Source: Pandoraea vervacti
GTDB lineage: Bacteria > Pseudomonadota > Gammaproteobacteria > Burkholderiales > Burkholderiaceae
DNA length: 64,000 bases
Direction of reading: 5' to 3'
Assembly (NCBI RefSeq): GCF_000934605.2
Contig: NZ_CP010897.2
Span: 496,001-560,000 of the forward strand
The position numbers and the translations under genes were made by a program. This document shows, one piece after another, positions 1 through 10,563 of the stretch (the stretch's first letter is position 1; every line of letters begins with the position of its first letter). Below the pieces are notes generated by a model. It had not been told where the DNA came from, ran no database searches, and saw nothing but the letters and a program-made list of their open reading frames with translations.

Positions 1-499
1 CACGCAGTTGTTCCGCGTCGCTTTGCGACTTGAACGCACCCACTTGCAGGTAGTAACCCGTGCTGGCGTTATCCGTGGCGCTGGCCGGCGGCGTGGTCGG
101 CGGGGCGACCGGCACCGTCGACTTGCCGTTCAGAATGTCGGCCGGCGACGGCTTTTGCGCAGGCTGTGCCGGTGCCGTGGGGGCAGAAGCCGCCGGCGGC
201 GTGACCGGCGTCCCGGGCACGAGCGGCGACGACTCGACGGCCGACGCGGTGTCCGGTGTGGCAGGCGCCGACGCGCCCGGCAGTGGCGTACGCGGCTGGA
301 GCGACTTGTTCGGATCCGGCGCTTGCGCCGCCGGCGAATTCTCGGCGGGGCGCGGCGGCGTCTTTTCGACGAACGGGGTCGGTGTCTTCGTGATGTAGAG
401 CGCAACGACGACGGCAACGGCCAGCCCAACGATCAGGCCGAGCACGATGCCCAGAAAAGTACCGCCCCGCTGGCGGGGTGGTCGACGTGTGTTTGCCAT
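1..499 (-). CDS. SPOR-domain membrane protein (FtsN-like), partial
   Basis: The gene starts at 499 and runs off the left edge, so only 166 codons are visible. A short basic cytoplasmic tail (residues 1-12) is followed by one membrane segment (about 13-33), a long Pro/Ala-rich linker (about 40-140) and the opening of a SPOR domain, recognisable from GYYLQVGAFKSQSDAEQLR near residue 145. SPOR domains bind septal peptidoglycan stripped of stem peptides, and FtsN-type proteins act in division at the inner membrane. It lies 60 bp downstream of argS on the same strand, probably in one transcript. Whether this is FtsN itself or one of several SPOR paralogues cannot be decided from the fragment. Confidence 0.85.
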   Translation of the reverse strand, partial: MANTRRPPRQRGGTFLGIVLGLIVGLAVAVVVALYITKTPTPFVEKTPPRPAENSPAAQAPDPNKSLQPRTPLPGASAPATPDTASAVESSPLVPGTPVTPPAASAPTAPAQPAQKPSPADILNGKSTVPVAPPTTPPASATDNASTGYYLQVGAFKSQSDAEQLR

Positions 500-559
500 C
501 GAGTCGATTCCGTCCTTACAGAGTTCCGATGCGGTTTGCCGTTCGGAGTGGTGGGTAAC

Positions 560-2323
560 TTACATCTTGGCCGGGGCCGACACGCCCAGCACGGCAAGCC
601 CGTTGCGCAGCACCTGACGCGTGGCCGCAAGCAATGCCAGACGCGCATGCTTCACGGTCTCGTCGTCGACCAGCACGCGATCCGAGTTGTAGAAGGAGTG
701 GAACGCGCCTGCCAGATCCCGCAGATAGAAGGCCACGGCGTGCGGCGCAAGTTCCTCGGCGGCACGCGTGAGCATGTCCGGGTACTCGGCGAGCAGTTGC
801 AGCAGCGCGAGGGCGCGTTCGCTGTCGAGCGGGGCGAGATCGGCGTTCGCCAGTGCGGCTTCGTCGCCGCCCCACTGCGTGAGGATCGAACAGATACGCG
901 CGTGAGCGTACTGCACGTAGTACACCGGGTTCTCGTCGTTCTGCTTGAGCGCGAGGTCCACGTCGAACACGAATTCGGTATCGGCTTTGCGCGAAATTAG
1001 GAAGAAACGCACGGCGTCGCGGCCACGACGCAGGGCGTCTTCACGCTCGACGGGGTCCGTGACCGGCGTTTCCGCCGTAATGCCGCCCGACCATTCGATC
1101 AGATCGCGAACGGTCACGTAGCTGCCTGCGCGCTTGGAGATCTTTACCTCTTCGCCGTTGCGCATGACGGTGACCATCTTGTGCAGCACGTAATCGGGGT
1201 AGCCCTTCGGAATGCCGATGCCGAGCGCTTGCAGGCCGGCGCGCACGCGGGCGATGGTGCCGTGGTGGTCCGAGCCCTGCACGTTGATGACCTGGTGGAA
1301 GCCACGGTCCCATTTGCGCGTGTGATAGGCAACGTCCGGCACGAAGTAGGTGTACGTGCCGTCGGACTTGCGCATCACGCGGTCCTTGTCGTCGCCGTAA
1401 TCGGTGGTGCGCAGCCACAGCGCGCCTTCCTGCTCGTACGTCACGCCGGCGTCGATGAGCGCCTGCACCGTACGCGCTACGCTGCCGTCGGCATACAGAG
1501 AGGATTCGAGGTAGTACTGATCGAAAATGACGCCGAACGTTTGCAGGTCGATGTCCTGCTCGCGGCGCAGATACGCCACCGCGAAGGCGCGGATCGAGTC
1601 GATGTCCTCGATGTCGCCGCTACCCGTGACGGGCGCACCGTCGGACGCCTGCACGGTCTTGCCGGCGAGGAAATCCTGCGCGATGTCGCCAATGTAGTCG
1701 CCGTTGTAGGCCGACTCGGGCCACTGGGCGTCGCCCGGCTTGAAGCCGCGCGCACGGGCCTGCACCGACGTGGCGAGCGTCTGGATCTGGACGCCGGCGT
1801 CGTTGTAGTAGAACTCGCGATGGACCGGACGTCCCTGCGTGCCGAGCAGCGCCGAGATCGTGTCGCCGAGTGCAGCCTGACGGCCATGCCCGACATGCAG
1901 CGGCCCGGTCGGGTTGGCCGAGACGAACTCGACCAGTACCGGCGCGGCGTCGTTGCTGGCGGCGCGTCGGCCGAAGGCGGCGCCCTCGGTCAGGATCGCG
2001 CGGGCCACCGACTGCTTGGCGGCATTGGCCAGACGCAGGTTGATGAAGCCGGGACCGGCGATTTCGACGGCGTCGACGAGGCCCTTGGCGCGGGCGTCGG
2101 CGAGGATCGCGTCGGCGATCTTCTGGGCCAGCTCGCGCGGGTTGGCGCGCAACGGCTTGGCGATCTGCATCGCCACGTTACAGGCCAGATCGCCATGTGC
2201 GGCGACTTTCGGGCGTTCGAGCAGGATGACGGGCGCGGCGGGCGCGGTGCCGTCCGCAGGCATCAAACCGGCGACGACGTCGCCGATCAGCGCGACGAGA
2301 GCATTCTTTTGTGCGGGTAGCAT
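560..2323 (-). CDS. argS: Arginyl-tRNA synthetase
   Basis: This class I aminoacyl-tRNA synthetase charges tRNA-Arg with arginine in the cytosol. The 587-residue length is normal for ArgRS. An N-terminal additional domain includes a stretch around AAHGDLACNVAMQIAK. The HIGH signature appears as PTGPLHVGHGR, and the KMSKS loop as KISKRAGSY in the second half. The C-terminal part carries the DALR anticodon-binding domain (VQYAHARICS, and an AEELAPH region near the end). The ATG is followed at once by conserved sequence. The gene is divergent from the DUF1840 gene, with about 150 bp between them, and the SPOR gene follows it. Confidence 0.98.
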   Translation of the reverse strand: MLPAQKNALVALIGDVVAGLMPADGTAPAAPVILLERPKVAAHGDLACNVAMQIAKPLRANPRELAQKIADAILADARAKGLVDAVEIAGPGFINLRLANAAKQSVARAILTEGAAFGRRAASNDAAPVLVEFVSANPTGPLHVGHGRQAALGDTISALLGTQGRPVHREFYYNDAGVQIQTLATSVQARARGFKPGDAQWPESAYNGDYIGDIAQDFLAGKTVQASDGAPVTGSGDIEDIDSIRAFAVAYLRREQDIDLQTFGVIFDQYYLESSLYADGSVARTVQALIDAGVTYEQEGALWLRTTDYGDDKDRVMRKSDGTYTYFVPDVAYHTRKWDRGFHQVINVQGSDHHGTIARVRAGLQALGIGIPKGYPDYVLHKMVTVMRNGEEVKISKRAGSYVTVRDLIEWSGGITAETPVTDPVEREDALRRGRDAVRFFLISRKADTEFVFDVDLALKQNDENPVYYVQYAHARICSILTQWGGDEAALANADLAPLDSERALALLQLLAEYPDMLTRAAEELAPHAVAFYLRDLAGAFHSFYNSDRVLVDDETVKHARLALLAATRQVLRNGLAVLGVSAPAKM

Positions 2324-2341
2324 TGGCGGGTGTTTCGGGTG

Positions 2342-2361
2342 CGTCCGGACACGTCCGGACA
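2342..2361. repeat. Tandem pair of a palindromic decamer
   Basis: CGTCCGGACA occurs twice in direct succession in the argS/DUF1840 intergenic space. Each copy contains the perfect 8-bp palindrome GTCCGGAC. Spacing is exactly one helical turn, as expected of a paired binding site, but no regulator is implied by the neighbours. Confidence 0.5.
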
Positions 2362-2477
2362 GGCAATTGAATCGTCAGCACCGGATTTTAACAGGTGTAT
2401 GATGAAGTCACGGTACCCCTCCCTGGGTGACATCGACAGGGACGGTGGTGGGTGATAACTCGAATAGGGAGCCAACC

Positions 2478-2801
2478 ATGCTGGTAACGTTCAAGGCGCA
2501 TGCGTCGCCAACGATCAAGATGCTCGAGAATCTCGCGCAATTGCTGCTCGGGATCGTCGGCAAGACGCTCGGCGAGCGCGGTGCGATCGGATCGGACGAA
2601 ACAGGGGACGCCATCGCCAGGCTCGAAGCGGCAATTGCCGAAGACAAGGCGGCGGCAGACAAGGAAAGCGAGGGCAAGAAGTCCGACGAGCGCGACGAGG
2701 ACAATCGCCTGCGTCTGTCGCAGCGCGCTTATCCGCTGCTCAACATGCTCAAGGAAGCTCACGCCGAGGGTGGTGCGGTGATGTGGGAAGTCAGTCGCTA
2801 A
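2478..2801 (+). CDS. DUF1840 family protein
   Basis: A small acidic soluble protein of 107 residues. It opens MLVTFKAHASPTI and matches the DUF1840 family of betaproteobacteria, whose function is unknown. The central part (about residues 50-75) is a charged Lys/Glu/Asp-rich stretch, likely helical or disordered. I start at 2478 because a purine-rich ribosome-binding site (AGGGAG) precedes it and the conserved family N-terminus begins here; the same frame stays open further upstream without family similarity. It is monocistronic, divergent from argS, and closed by the terminator at 2832-2865. Confidence 0.85.
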   Translation: MLVTFKAHASPTIKMLENLAQLLLGIVGKTLGERGAIGSDETGDAIARLEAAIAEDKAAADKESEGKKSDERDEDNRLRLSQRAYPLLNMLKEAHAEGGAVMWEVSR

Positions 2802-2831
2802 GCGCTCCGACGCCGAACACAGGTTCAAACG

Positions 2832-2865
2832 AAAAAGCAGGCCGCAAATGCGAGCCTGCTTTTTT
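2832..2865 (+). terminator. Rho-independent terminator after DUF1840 gene
   Basis: AAAAAGCAGGC pairs with GCCTGCTTTTTT across an 11-nt loop, giving a stem followed by a run of T. It lies 31 bp past the stop codon. Confidence 0.85.
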
Positions 2866-2999
2866 TGTGTTCGTGAAAACCGGAGGGCATCAAGGAACCG
2901 GGGCCGCCCCCGGGCGAGGGGCTTGGGCTCGGCAGTGAAGCGTGAGCAATGGCGGCGCCGGTTCCCGTGTGGGCGCGAAGCGCCCAATGCCATCGAAAG

Positions 3000-3326
3000 T
3001 TACTGCGCCTTGCCCGGGGCGTTATCCGGCGCGTTGGTGGCGCCGTTGCCCGTATTGCCGTTGTTCGGCGTCTTCTTGGTGCTGTGACGCGGCTTCTGGG
3101 CCTTGGCATTCGGCTGCGGATCGGACGGGGTCAGCGTTTGTGCGCCCGGCGTCGGTGCCGACTGACGTGCGTCGGGCGACGCCTGACTGGGCATGGGGGT
3201 GATCGGATCCGTCGTCGTGCCACCGCCGGGGCCGGCTGCACCGCCGCCTGCCGAACCTTGTGCAAAACTCAGTGCCGAGGCGCCGGCGAGGGTCAGGGCT
3301 GCAACCGAAATGATCAGCTTCTTCAT
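3000..3326 (-). CDS. Small secreted low-complexity protein
   Basis: A 108-residue protein with a clear Sec signal peptide (MKKLIISVAALTLAGASALSFA, cleavage after about residue 22). The mature part is rich in Gly, Pro, Thr, Asn and Ala and ends in a basic Lys/Arg stretch plus Asn/Gly-rich tail, so it is probably disordered in the periplasm. No known domain was recognised. The start at 3326 is chosen for its strong AAAGGAG ribosome-binding site and because it places the signal peptide at the N-terminus; an in-frame start 60 bp upstream would bury it. Three TGTAA repeats at 10-bp intervals lie about 105-130 bp upstream (3432-3456) and may bind a response regulator. Confidence 0.7.
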   Translation of the reverse strand: MKKLIISVAALTLAGASALSFAQGSAGGGAAGPGGGTTTDPITPMPSQASPDARQSAPTPGAQTLTPSDPQPNAKAQKPRHSTKKTPNNGNTGNGATNAPDNAPGKAQ

Positions 3327-3431
3327 CAGATGGACTCCTTTGCTTTGCGCTGCACATTGAAGGAACGTCTTTCGTGCAGGCATCACTTGCGTTAGTGAGA
3401 TTCCAGTCTAAGAAGCTGCGGCATGCGGTGC

Positions 3432-3456
3432 TGTAAGGGTTTGTAATCGAATGTAA
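3432..3456 (-). promoter_or_regulatory. Triple direct repeat, OmpR-family response-regulator-like site
   Basis: TGTAA occurs at 3432, 3442 and 3452, exactly 10 bp apart. On the minus strand this reads TTACA three times, upstream of the secreted-protein gene that starts at 3326. Direct half-sites one helical turn apart are the usual pattern for OmpR/PhoB-type regulators, and the central part resembles the RstA box (TACAT-N4-TTACA type). The regulator is not encoded in this window. Confidence 0.4.
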
Positions 3457-3583
3457 TTCGGCTTTTTCGCGGGAATTTTCCACGTCTGCCGAAGTTTTCG
3501 ACGATCAAGGCATCGTCGGCATCGGCCTGCATCATCCGATCACGCACAGACCATATGCAGGTCGCACTGTGCGTCAATATCGA

Positions 3584-4303
3584 TTAGTCGTCCGAACGAC
3601 TTGACCAGAACACCTGGTTGACGCCAGGCAGCGTTTCCAGGTGATCGGTGAGGGCGTCGAGCTCGCCCGCCTTGACGGCGGTGGGCAGGAGTAGCGCCTC
3701 GATTTCCACTTCCGCTTCGCCGAACGGGTGAATATCGAGCGCACGCACGGGGTAGTTGGAGGCTTCGAGCCAGGCTTCGACTTTGTCGAGCACTTCGCGT
3801 TGCGTCGTGCGTGCGCAAATGACGGACAGCGCGTATGTGGCTTCGGACGTCGCCTCGTTGATCGGCGCGCGGTTGATACGGTTGACGACCGGACGCAGCA
3901 GCGTGTTGGCGGCGAGCACGAACAGCGCCACGATGATCGCCTCGACGATCAGGCTCGCCCCGGCCGCTGCGCCCACGGCCGCCGAGCCCCATAGCGTGGC
4001 GGCGGTATTGAGACCGCGCACCGAGGCGCCGTCTTTCATGATCGCGCCCGCGCCGAGGAAACCCACCCCCGACACGACATACGCGATCACGCGCGTATCT
4101 CCGGGCATGAGACGCATCGACAGGTCGACGAACGCCGCGGCGCCCACCGCTACGAGCACATTGGTGCGCAACCCGGCCGTACGTTGGCGGACCTGCCGCT
4201 CCACGCCGATGATCGTGCCGAGAATAAAGGCGACGGCCAGCGAGATGAGCGTGTTGAGCAGCGGCAGGAGATGGAAGTTCTGAAAGCTGTGCAGTGCTTG
4301 CAT
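3584..4303 (-). CDS. MgtC/SapB family membrane protein
   Basis: A 239-residue inner-membrane protein. The N-terminal half has several hydrophobic helices with the MgtC-family signatures GVERQVRQRTAGLRTN, GVGFLGAGAIMKDG and a following TAATLW segment. The C-terminal part (about 150-239) is a soluble ACT-like domain with alternating Val/Glu/Ile strands, as in longer MgtC proteins. MgtC relatives act in magnesium limitation and modulate ATP synthase or cation transport; the substrate of this one is unknown. The start at 4303 fits the family length, although the frame remains open 99 bp upstream. It follows metH on the same strand with a gap of about 115 bp. Confidence 0.85.
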   Translation of the reverse strand: MQALHSFQNFHLLPLLNTLISLAVAFILGTIIGVERQVRQRTAGLRTNVLVAVGAAAFVDLSMRLMPGDTRVIAYVVSGVGFLGAGAIMKDGASVRGLNTAATLWGSAAVGAAAGASLIVEAIIVALFVLAANTLLRPVVNRINRAPINEATSEATYALSVICARTTQREVLDKVEAWLEASNYPVRALDIHPFGEAEVEIEALLLPTAVKAGELDALTDHLETLPGVNQVFWSSRSDD

Positions 4304-4417
4304 GGGACGTCCCGACGTAATCCGGCAATGTTGCGCCGCCGCATTATGGCACCGGGATGTGTCGGACGGAAGGCGTAGCGCCGCAACGCATGCCCGGCGC
4401 ACCGGTACGTGACGGCG

Positions 4418-7159
<2,742 letters not shown>

Positions 7160-7287
7160 GGGGCAATCCGTTCAGTGGTGGCGCACGCGTGTCGCACGTC
7201 TCGTGTCGATCCGCTCGACCGGGTCGGTGAGAGTGTGGGTGCGCGGGGCTTCATGCAATCGGTCTTGTTAAGGGCGGGCAGCGCGGC

Positions 7288-8373
7288 TCAGGCGTCGGCC
7301 TCTGCGTCGTTGCGATACTGCGACGGCCAGCGGCGCGGCTTCACTTGCGCGAGTGCCTTGGCGATCTCGGCGATGTGCTCCGGCGTGGTGCCGCAGCAGC
7401 CGCCGGCCAGATTCACCAGCCCCGCCTGGGCAAATTCCTTGAGCAGGCCCGAGGTCACGTCCGGGGTTTCGTCGAAGCCCGTATCGCTCATCGGGTTGGG
7501 CAGGCCGGCGTTCGGGTAGACCGATACGTAGGTGTTGCACAGCTTGGCCAACTCGGCGATGTACGGACGCATCAGGGTCGCACCGAGCGCACAGTTCAGC
7601 CCGAACGTGAGCGGGCGCGCGTGACGCAGCGAATTCCAGAAGGCCTCGACCGTCTGACCGGACAGAATGCGCCCGGAGGCGTCCGTTACGGTGCCCGAGA
7701 TCATGATCGGCAGAATCTCGCCGGTGTCCTCGAACAGTTCGTCGATGGCAAAGAGCGCCGCTTTGGCGTTGAGCGTGTCGAAGATGGTCTCGACGAGGAA
7801 CAGGTCCACGCCCCCTTCCATGAGCGACTTCGCCTGCGCGTAGTAAGCGTCGCGCAACTGGTCGAAGTCGACGTTGCGTGCGCCCGGATCGTTTACGTCC
7901 GGACTGATGCTGGCGGTCTTGGGGGTCGGGCCGATGGCGCCGGCGGCGAACCGGGGTTTGTCCGGTGTGCTGAAAGCGGCGCACGCCTCGCGCGCCAGAC
8001 GCGCCGACTCGCGGTTCATCTCGTCGGCCAGGTCTTCCATGTGGTAGTCGGCCTGGGCGATCGTTGTTGCCCCGAAGGTATTCGTCTCGATGATGTCCGC
8101 GCCGGCAGCGAGATACTGACGATGGATCTCGCTGATGACGTCCGGCCGCGTGAGCGAGAGCAACTCGTTGTTGCCCTTCACATCGTGCGCGAAATCGGCG
8201 AAGCGTTCGCCGCGGTATTGGGCTTCGTCCAGCTTGTAGCGCTGAATCATCGTCCCCATCGCGCCATCCAGAATCAGGATGCGCTGTTCGAGCAGCGCGG
8301 GCAATGCCTGTCCGCGCGTGTATGGCAAGGCGGTGGGCAGAGCGTTCGCGGCGGGTGGGGTTGCGGTGGTCAT
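7288..8373 (-). CDS. metH: Methionine synthase, homocysteine-binding part
   Basis: A 361-residue homocysteine S-methyltransferase barrel, the N-terminal module of MetH as a separate protein. It carries the cysteines that bind zinc and activate the homocysteine thiol: GLNCALGA in the middle and GGCCGTTPEH near the C-terminus. ILDGAMGTMIQ near the start and ETNTFGATT are typical of the family. It lies just upstream of the gene for the folate/cobalamin part and is probably co-transcribed. A split metH is normal in Burkholderiales. The start at 8373 follows family length. The rhodanese gene is divergent from it with a shared 154-bp upstream region. Confidence 0.96.
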   Translation of the reverse strand: MTTATPPAANALPTALPYTRGQALPALLEQRILILDGAMGTMIQRYKLDEAQYRGERFADFAHDVKGNNELLSLTRPDVISEIHRQYLAAGADIIETNTFGATTIAQADYHMEDLADEMNRESARLAREACAAFSTPDKPRFAAGAIGPTPKTASISPDVNDPGARNVDFDQLRDAYYAQAKSLMEGGVDLFLVETIFDTLNAKAALFAIDELFEDTGEILPIMISGTVTDASGRILSGQTVEAFWNSLRHARPLTFGLNCALGATLMRPYIAELAKLCNTYVSVYPNAGLPNPMSDTGFDETPDVTSGLLKEFAQAGLVNLAGGCCGTTPEHIAEIAKALAQVKPRRWPSQYRNDAEADA

Positions 8374-8527
8374 GACGGACGTCGCCTTGAAGTGGCCGGA
8401 AAACCTATAATTGTAATGGTTTTCGCGGTTTGCGCCTGTGTGCCGGCGCCTGATCGAATGCGCCCCCGCGCGGCCACCGGGTTTGCTCGCCCACTGATCC
8501 CGAAGTTTTGTCGACGAAGCTGAAAAT

Positions 8528-8920
8528 ATGGAATTCCTGCTCCCGAGCGCCGCTCACAAGTTCCTGCAAGCCAATGCCAACGCGCTGTTCGTGGACTGCC
8601 GCAGCGAGATGGAACACCTGTTCGTCGGACACCCCGTCGGCGCGATCCACGTGGCCTGGAACGACGGTCCGGACTGGGAGATCAACCCGCATTTCGTGCA
8701 AAGCGTGCGCAAGCTGGCCGGTGCGGGCGGCGAGCGACCGGTTCTGCTGATTTGCCGTAGCGGCAATCGCAGCGCGGCCGCCGGCGAGGCGCTGGAGGCG
8801 GCGGGCTTTCTGAATGTCTATGGGGTGCTGCACGGTTTCGAGGGCGATCTCGATGCGACACACCACCGCAATGCCTTGAACGGCTGGCGCTTCGATGGGC
8901 TGCCGTGGCAACAGTGTTGA
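8528..8920 (+). CDS. Single-domain rhodanese-like protein
   Basis: A 130-residue cytosolic protein made of one rhodanese domain. The active-site loop is CRSGNRS (about residues 77-83), with the Cys that would carry a persulfide, preceded by the CRSEMEH segment and a G-A-I-H-V strand typical of the fold. Such proteins move sulfane sulfur from donors to acceptors; the physiological partner is unknown. The first in-frame ATG (8528) is used and there is no strong ribosome-binding site. It is divergent from the homocysteine-methyltransferase gene, so a link to sulfur amino acid metabolism is plausible but is inference. Confidence 0.88.
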   Translation: MEFLLPSAAHKFLQANANALFVDCRSEMEHLFVGHPVGAIHVAWNDGPDWEINPHFVQSVRKLAGAGGERPVLLICRSGNRSAAAGEALEAAGFLNVYGVLHGFEGDLDATHHRNALNGWRFDGLPWQQC

Positions 8921-8987
8921 GACGGACCCGCGTCGGACGGCGCGAAAGTCTGACATGACGTCAATGACGTCGAATTCTCAGTCCATG

Positions 8988-9017
8988 AAAAAACCCTCGC
9001 CGATGCGAGGGTTTTTT
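8988..9017. terminator. Bidirectional terminator between rhodanese and DUF3567 genes
   Basis: AAAAAACCCTCGC, loop CGAT, GCGAGGGTTTTTT is a perfect 13-bp dyad with A and T runs on either side. It separates two convergent genes and should stop transcription from both. Confidence 0.92.
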
Positions 9018-9063
9018 GTGGGGTCGCACCGCGTGGGTATCGACGTATCGACATCCGGGGATG

Positions 9064-9321
9064 TCAGTGGAGCACGACCGGATTCGTCATGAAGTTGTCG
9101 AACTGCCCGAGGAACTCATCGACTTCGTCCTCCGACGGCTCGCTGGCGATCAATTTCTGCACTTCTTCACGGAATTGCCGGGCAAGCGAGCCGTCGAGGA
9201 AAATCTCGCGGCCGGCGGTCTTGTCCACGATTTCATAGCCACCGGCGGACAGCGAGTGATTGCCGTTATCCGCGGCAAACTCAACGACACAGTAATTCGG
9301 GCTGTTGTAAATCATGAGCAT
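9064..9321 (-). CDS. DUF3567 family protein
   Basis: A soluble 85-residue protein with the N-terminus MLMIYNSPNYCVVEF characteristic of DUF3567, a small family found in Burkholderiales with no assigned function. The C-terminal half is acidic (ASEPSEDEVDEFLGQFD). I use the ATG at 9321 because CAGGAGAG lies just upstream and the family N-terminus starts here; a longer frame with an internal Arg-rich leader lacks similarity. It is monocistronic and convergent with the rhodanese gene across the bidirectional terminator at 8988-9017. Confidence 0.85.
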   Translation of the reverse strand: MLMIYNSPNYCVVEFAADNGNHSLSAGGYEIVDKTAGREIFLDGSLARQFREEVQKLIASEPSEDEVDEFLGQFDNFMTNPVVLH

Positions 9322-9516
9322 GGCAACTCTCCTGGTGTTCCTGCATGGTCCTTGGTAACCCACATAGGGGCGACGCGGCGCGATTTCAAGAGGCAGTACC
9401 CCATGATTCGCTTATCGGCACACCGGCTGACGAATTCAATGGTTTTGGCCCTCCATTTGTCAAAGGTTCCGCAACAAGTCCCGCAAGTCCATCATTTCCA
9501 ACCACTTTTTGCAGGT

Positions 9517-10311
9517 TCATACGTTAGATGCGGTCCCTTGCAAAAATGTTGCAAGGGCATTCGTTACGAACTGTTTCTGTTCGACGATGGACAGATGGGC
9601 CGCGTCGGGCACGATCTCCAACTGAGCACCGGCGATACCGCTCGCGATGCGCCGGGCCACCGCCGGGGGCGTCGACGGGTCGTTTTCCCCGACGAGCACC
9701 AGCGTGGGCGCTTCGATCTCGCCAAGACGTGTTCGCACATCGAACGCGGCCAGCGCTTCGCACGCGGCGGCGAAGCCCTCCGGGTCGGCCTGCGCCACCA
9801 GTGCGCGGATACGCTCGCTAGTGGCCGGATGATGCTTGCGAAAGCGCTCGCCAAGCCAGCGTTCGAGGGTGCCTGCGGCGAGTTCCTTCATCCCCTGCGA
9901 GCGCGCCGTGGCCGCTCGCTGCAGGAACAGGTCGGCATCGGCGGCATCGTAGCCGGCGGTGGTGTCGATCAGGGTCAGGCTCGCGATACGCTCGGGAGCG
10001 TCCAGCGCGACCTGTTGGGCAACGGCGCCGCCCATGGAGATGCCGGCGAAGTGTGTGCGTGGAATTTCCAGGGAACTGAGCAAGGCAGTGGCATCGGCAG
10101 CCAATTGCGCGACGGAGTACGGGCCGCGCGTGACGTCGCTCTTGCCGTGACCCCGGCTGTCGTAGCGAAGCACCCGGAAATGCGCCGCCAACGCGGGGAC
10201 CAGATCGTCCCATACGCTGAGGTCCGCCCCCAACGGATGCGCCAGCGTGAGCCACGGACCGTGTCCATCGACCGCGTAATGAATCGATGCTCCATTGGCA
10301 CTGACCTTCAT
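9517..10311 (-). CDS. Alpha/beta hydrolase, 3-oxoadipate enol-lactonase-like
   Basis: A 264-residue alpha/beta-hydrolase-fold enzyme. The nucleophile elbow is GISMGG (Ser92), the acid is probably Asp211 in GENDPSTPP and the base His239 in DAAHLS. The oxyanion region AHPLGADLSVWD near residue 24 and overall length resemble PcaD, which opens 3-oxoadipate enol-lactone in the beta-ketoadipate pathway. No other pca genes are nearby, so the substrate is uncertain and it may be a related lactonase or esterase. About 250 bp separate it from the DUF3108 gene on the same strand. Confidence 0.82.
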   Translation of the reverse strand: MKVSANGASIHYAVDGHGPWLTLAHPLGADLSVWDDLVPALAAHFRVLRYDSRGHGKSDVTRGPYSVAQLAADATALLSSLEIPRTHFAGISMGGAVAQQVALDAPERIASLTLIDTTAGYDAADADLFLQRAATARSQGMKELAAGTLERWLGERFRKHHPATSERIRALVAQADPEGFAAACEALAAFDVRTRLGEIEAPTLVLVGENDPSTPPAVARRIASGIAGAQLEIVPDAAHLSIVEQKQFVTNALATFLQGTASNV

Positions 10312-10563
10312 GTGCGGCCCCCTAGGTTCGTCGATGCGTTGCGAGGTAGTGTCGATGGCGTCGATGCGGTGGGATGTTTCCGATTATGTCAGGAACATCG
10401 GACTTCTGCTGAGCGTTTCGTCGTAGTTGGGCAACACTTTGCCGCATACCCGCATGGGCACGGCATCGCTTGAGATTCTAAGGATTTGCACGCCGGTTTT
10501 CGATACGGAAAACCCTGTGCCGGTCATGGACGCGTGGCGCCGGACTGCGCCATGGGCCATGCG

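Noticed and set aside
1181..2320. Plus-strand open frame opposite argS
   Set aside because: It shadows argS, has no start signal and no recognisable features.
8374..8527. SAH or cobalamin riboswitch upstream of metH
   Set aside because: I looked for the conserved core elements in the leader and found none I could support; only a TATAAT string on the plus strand was seen.
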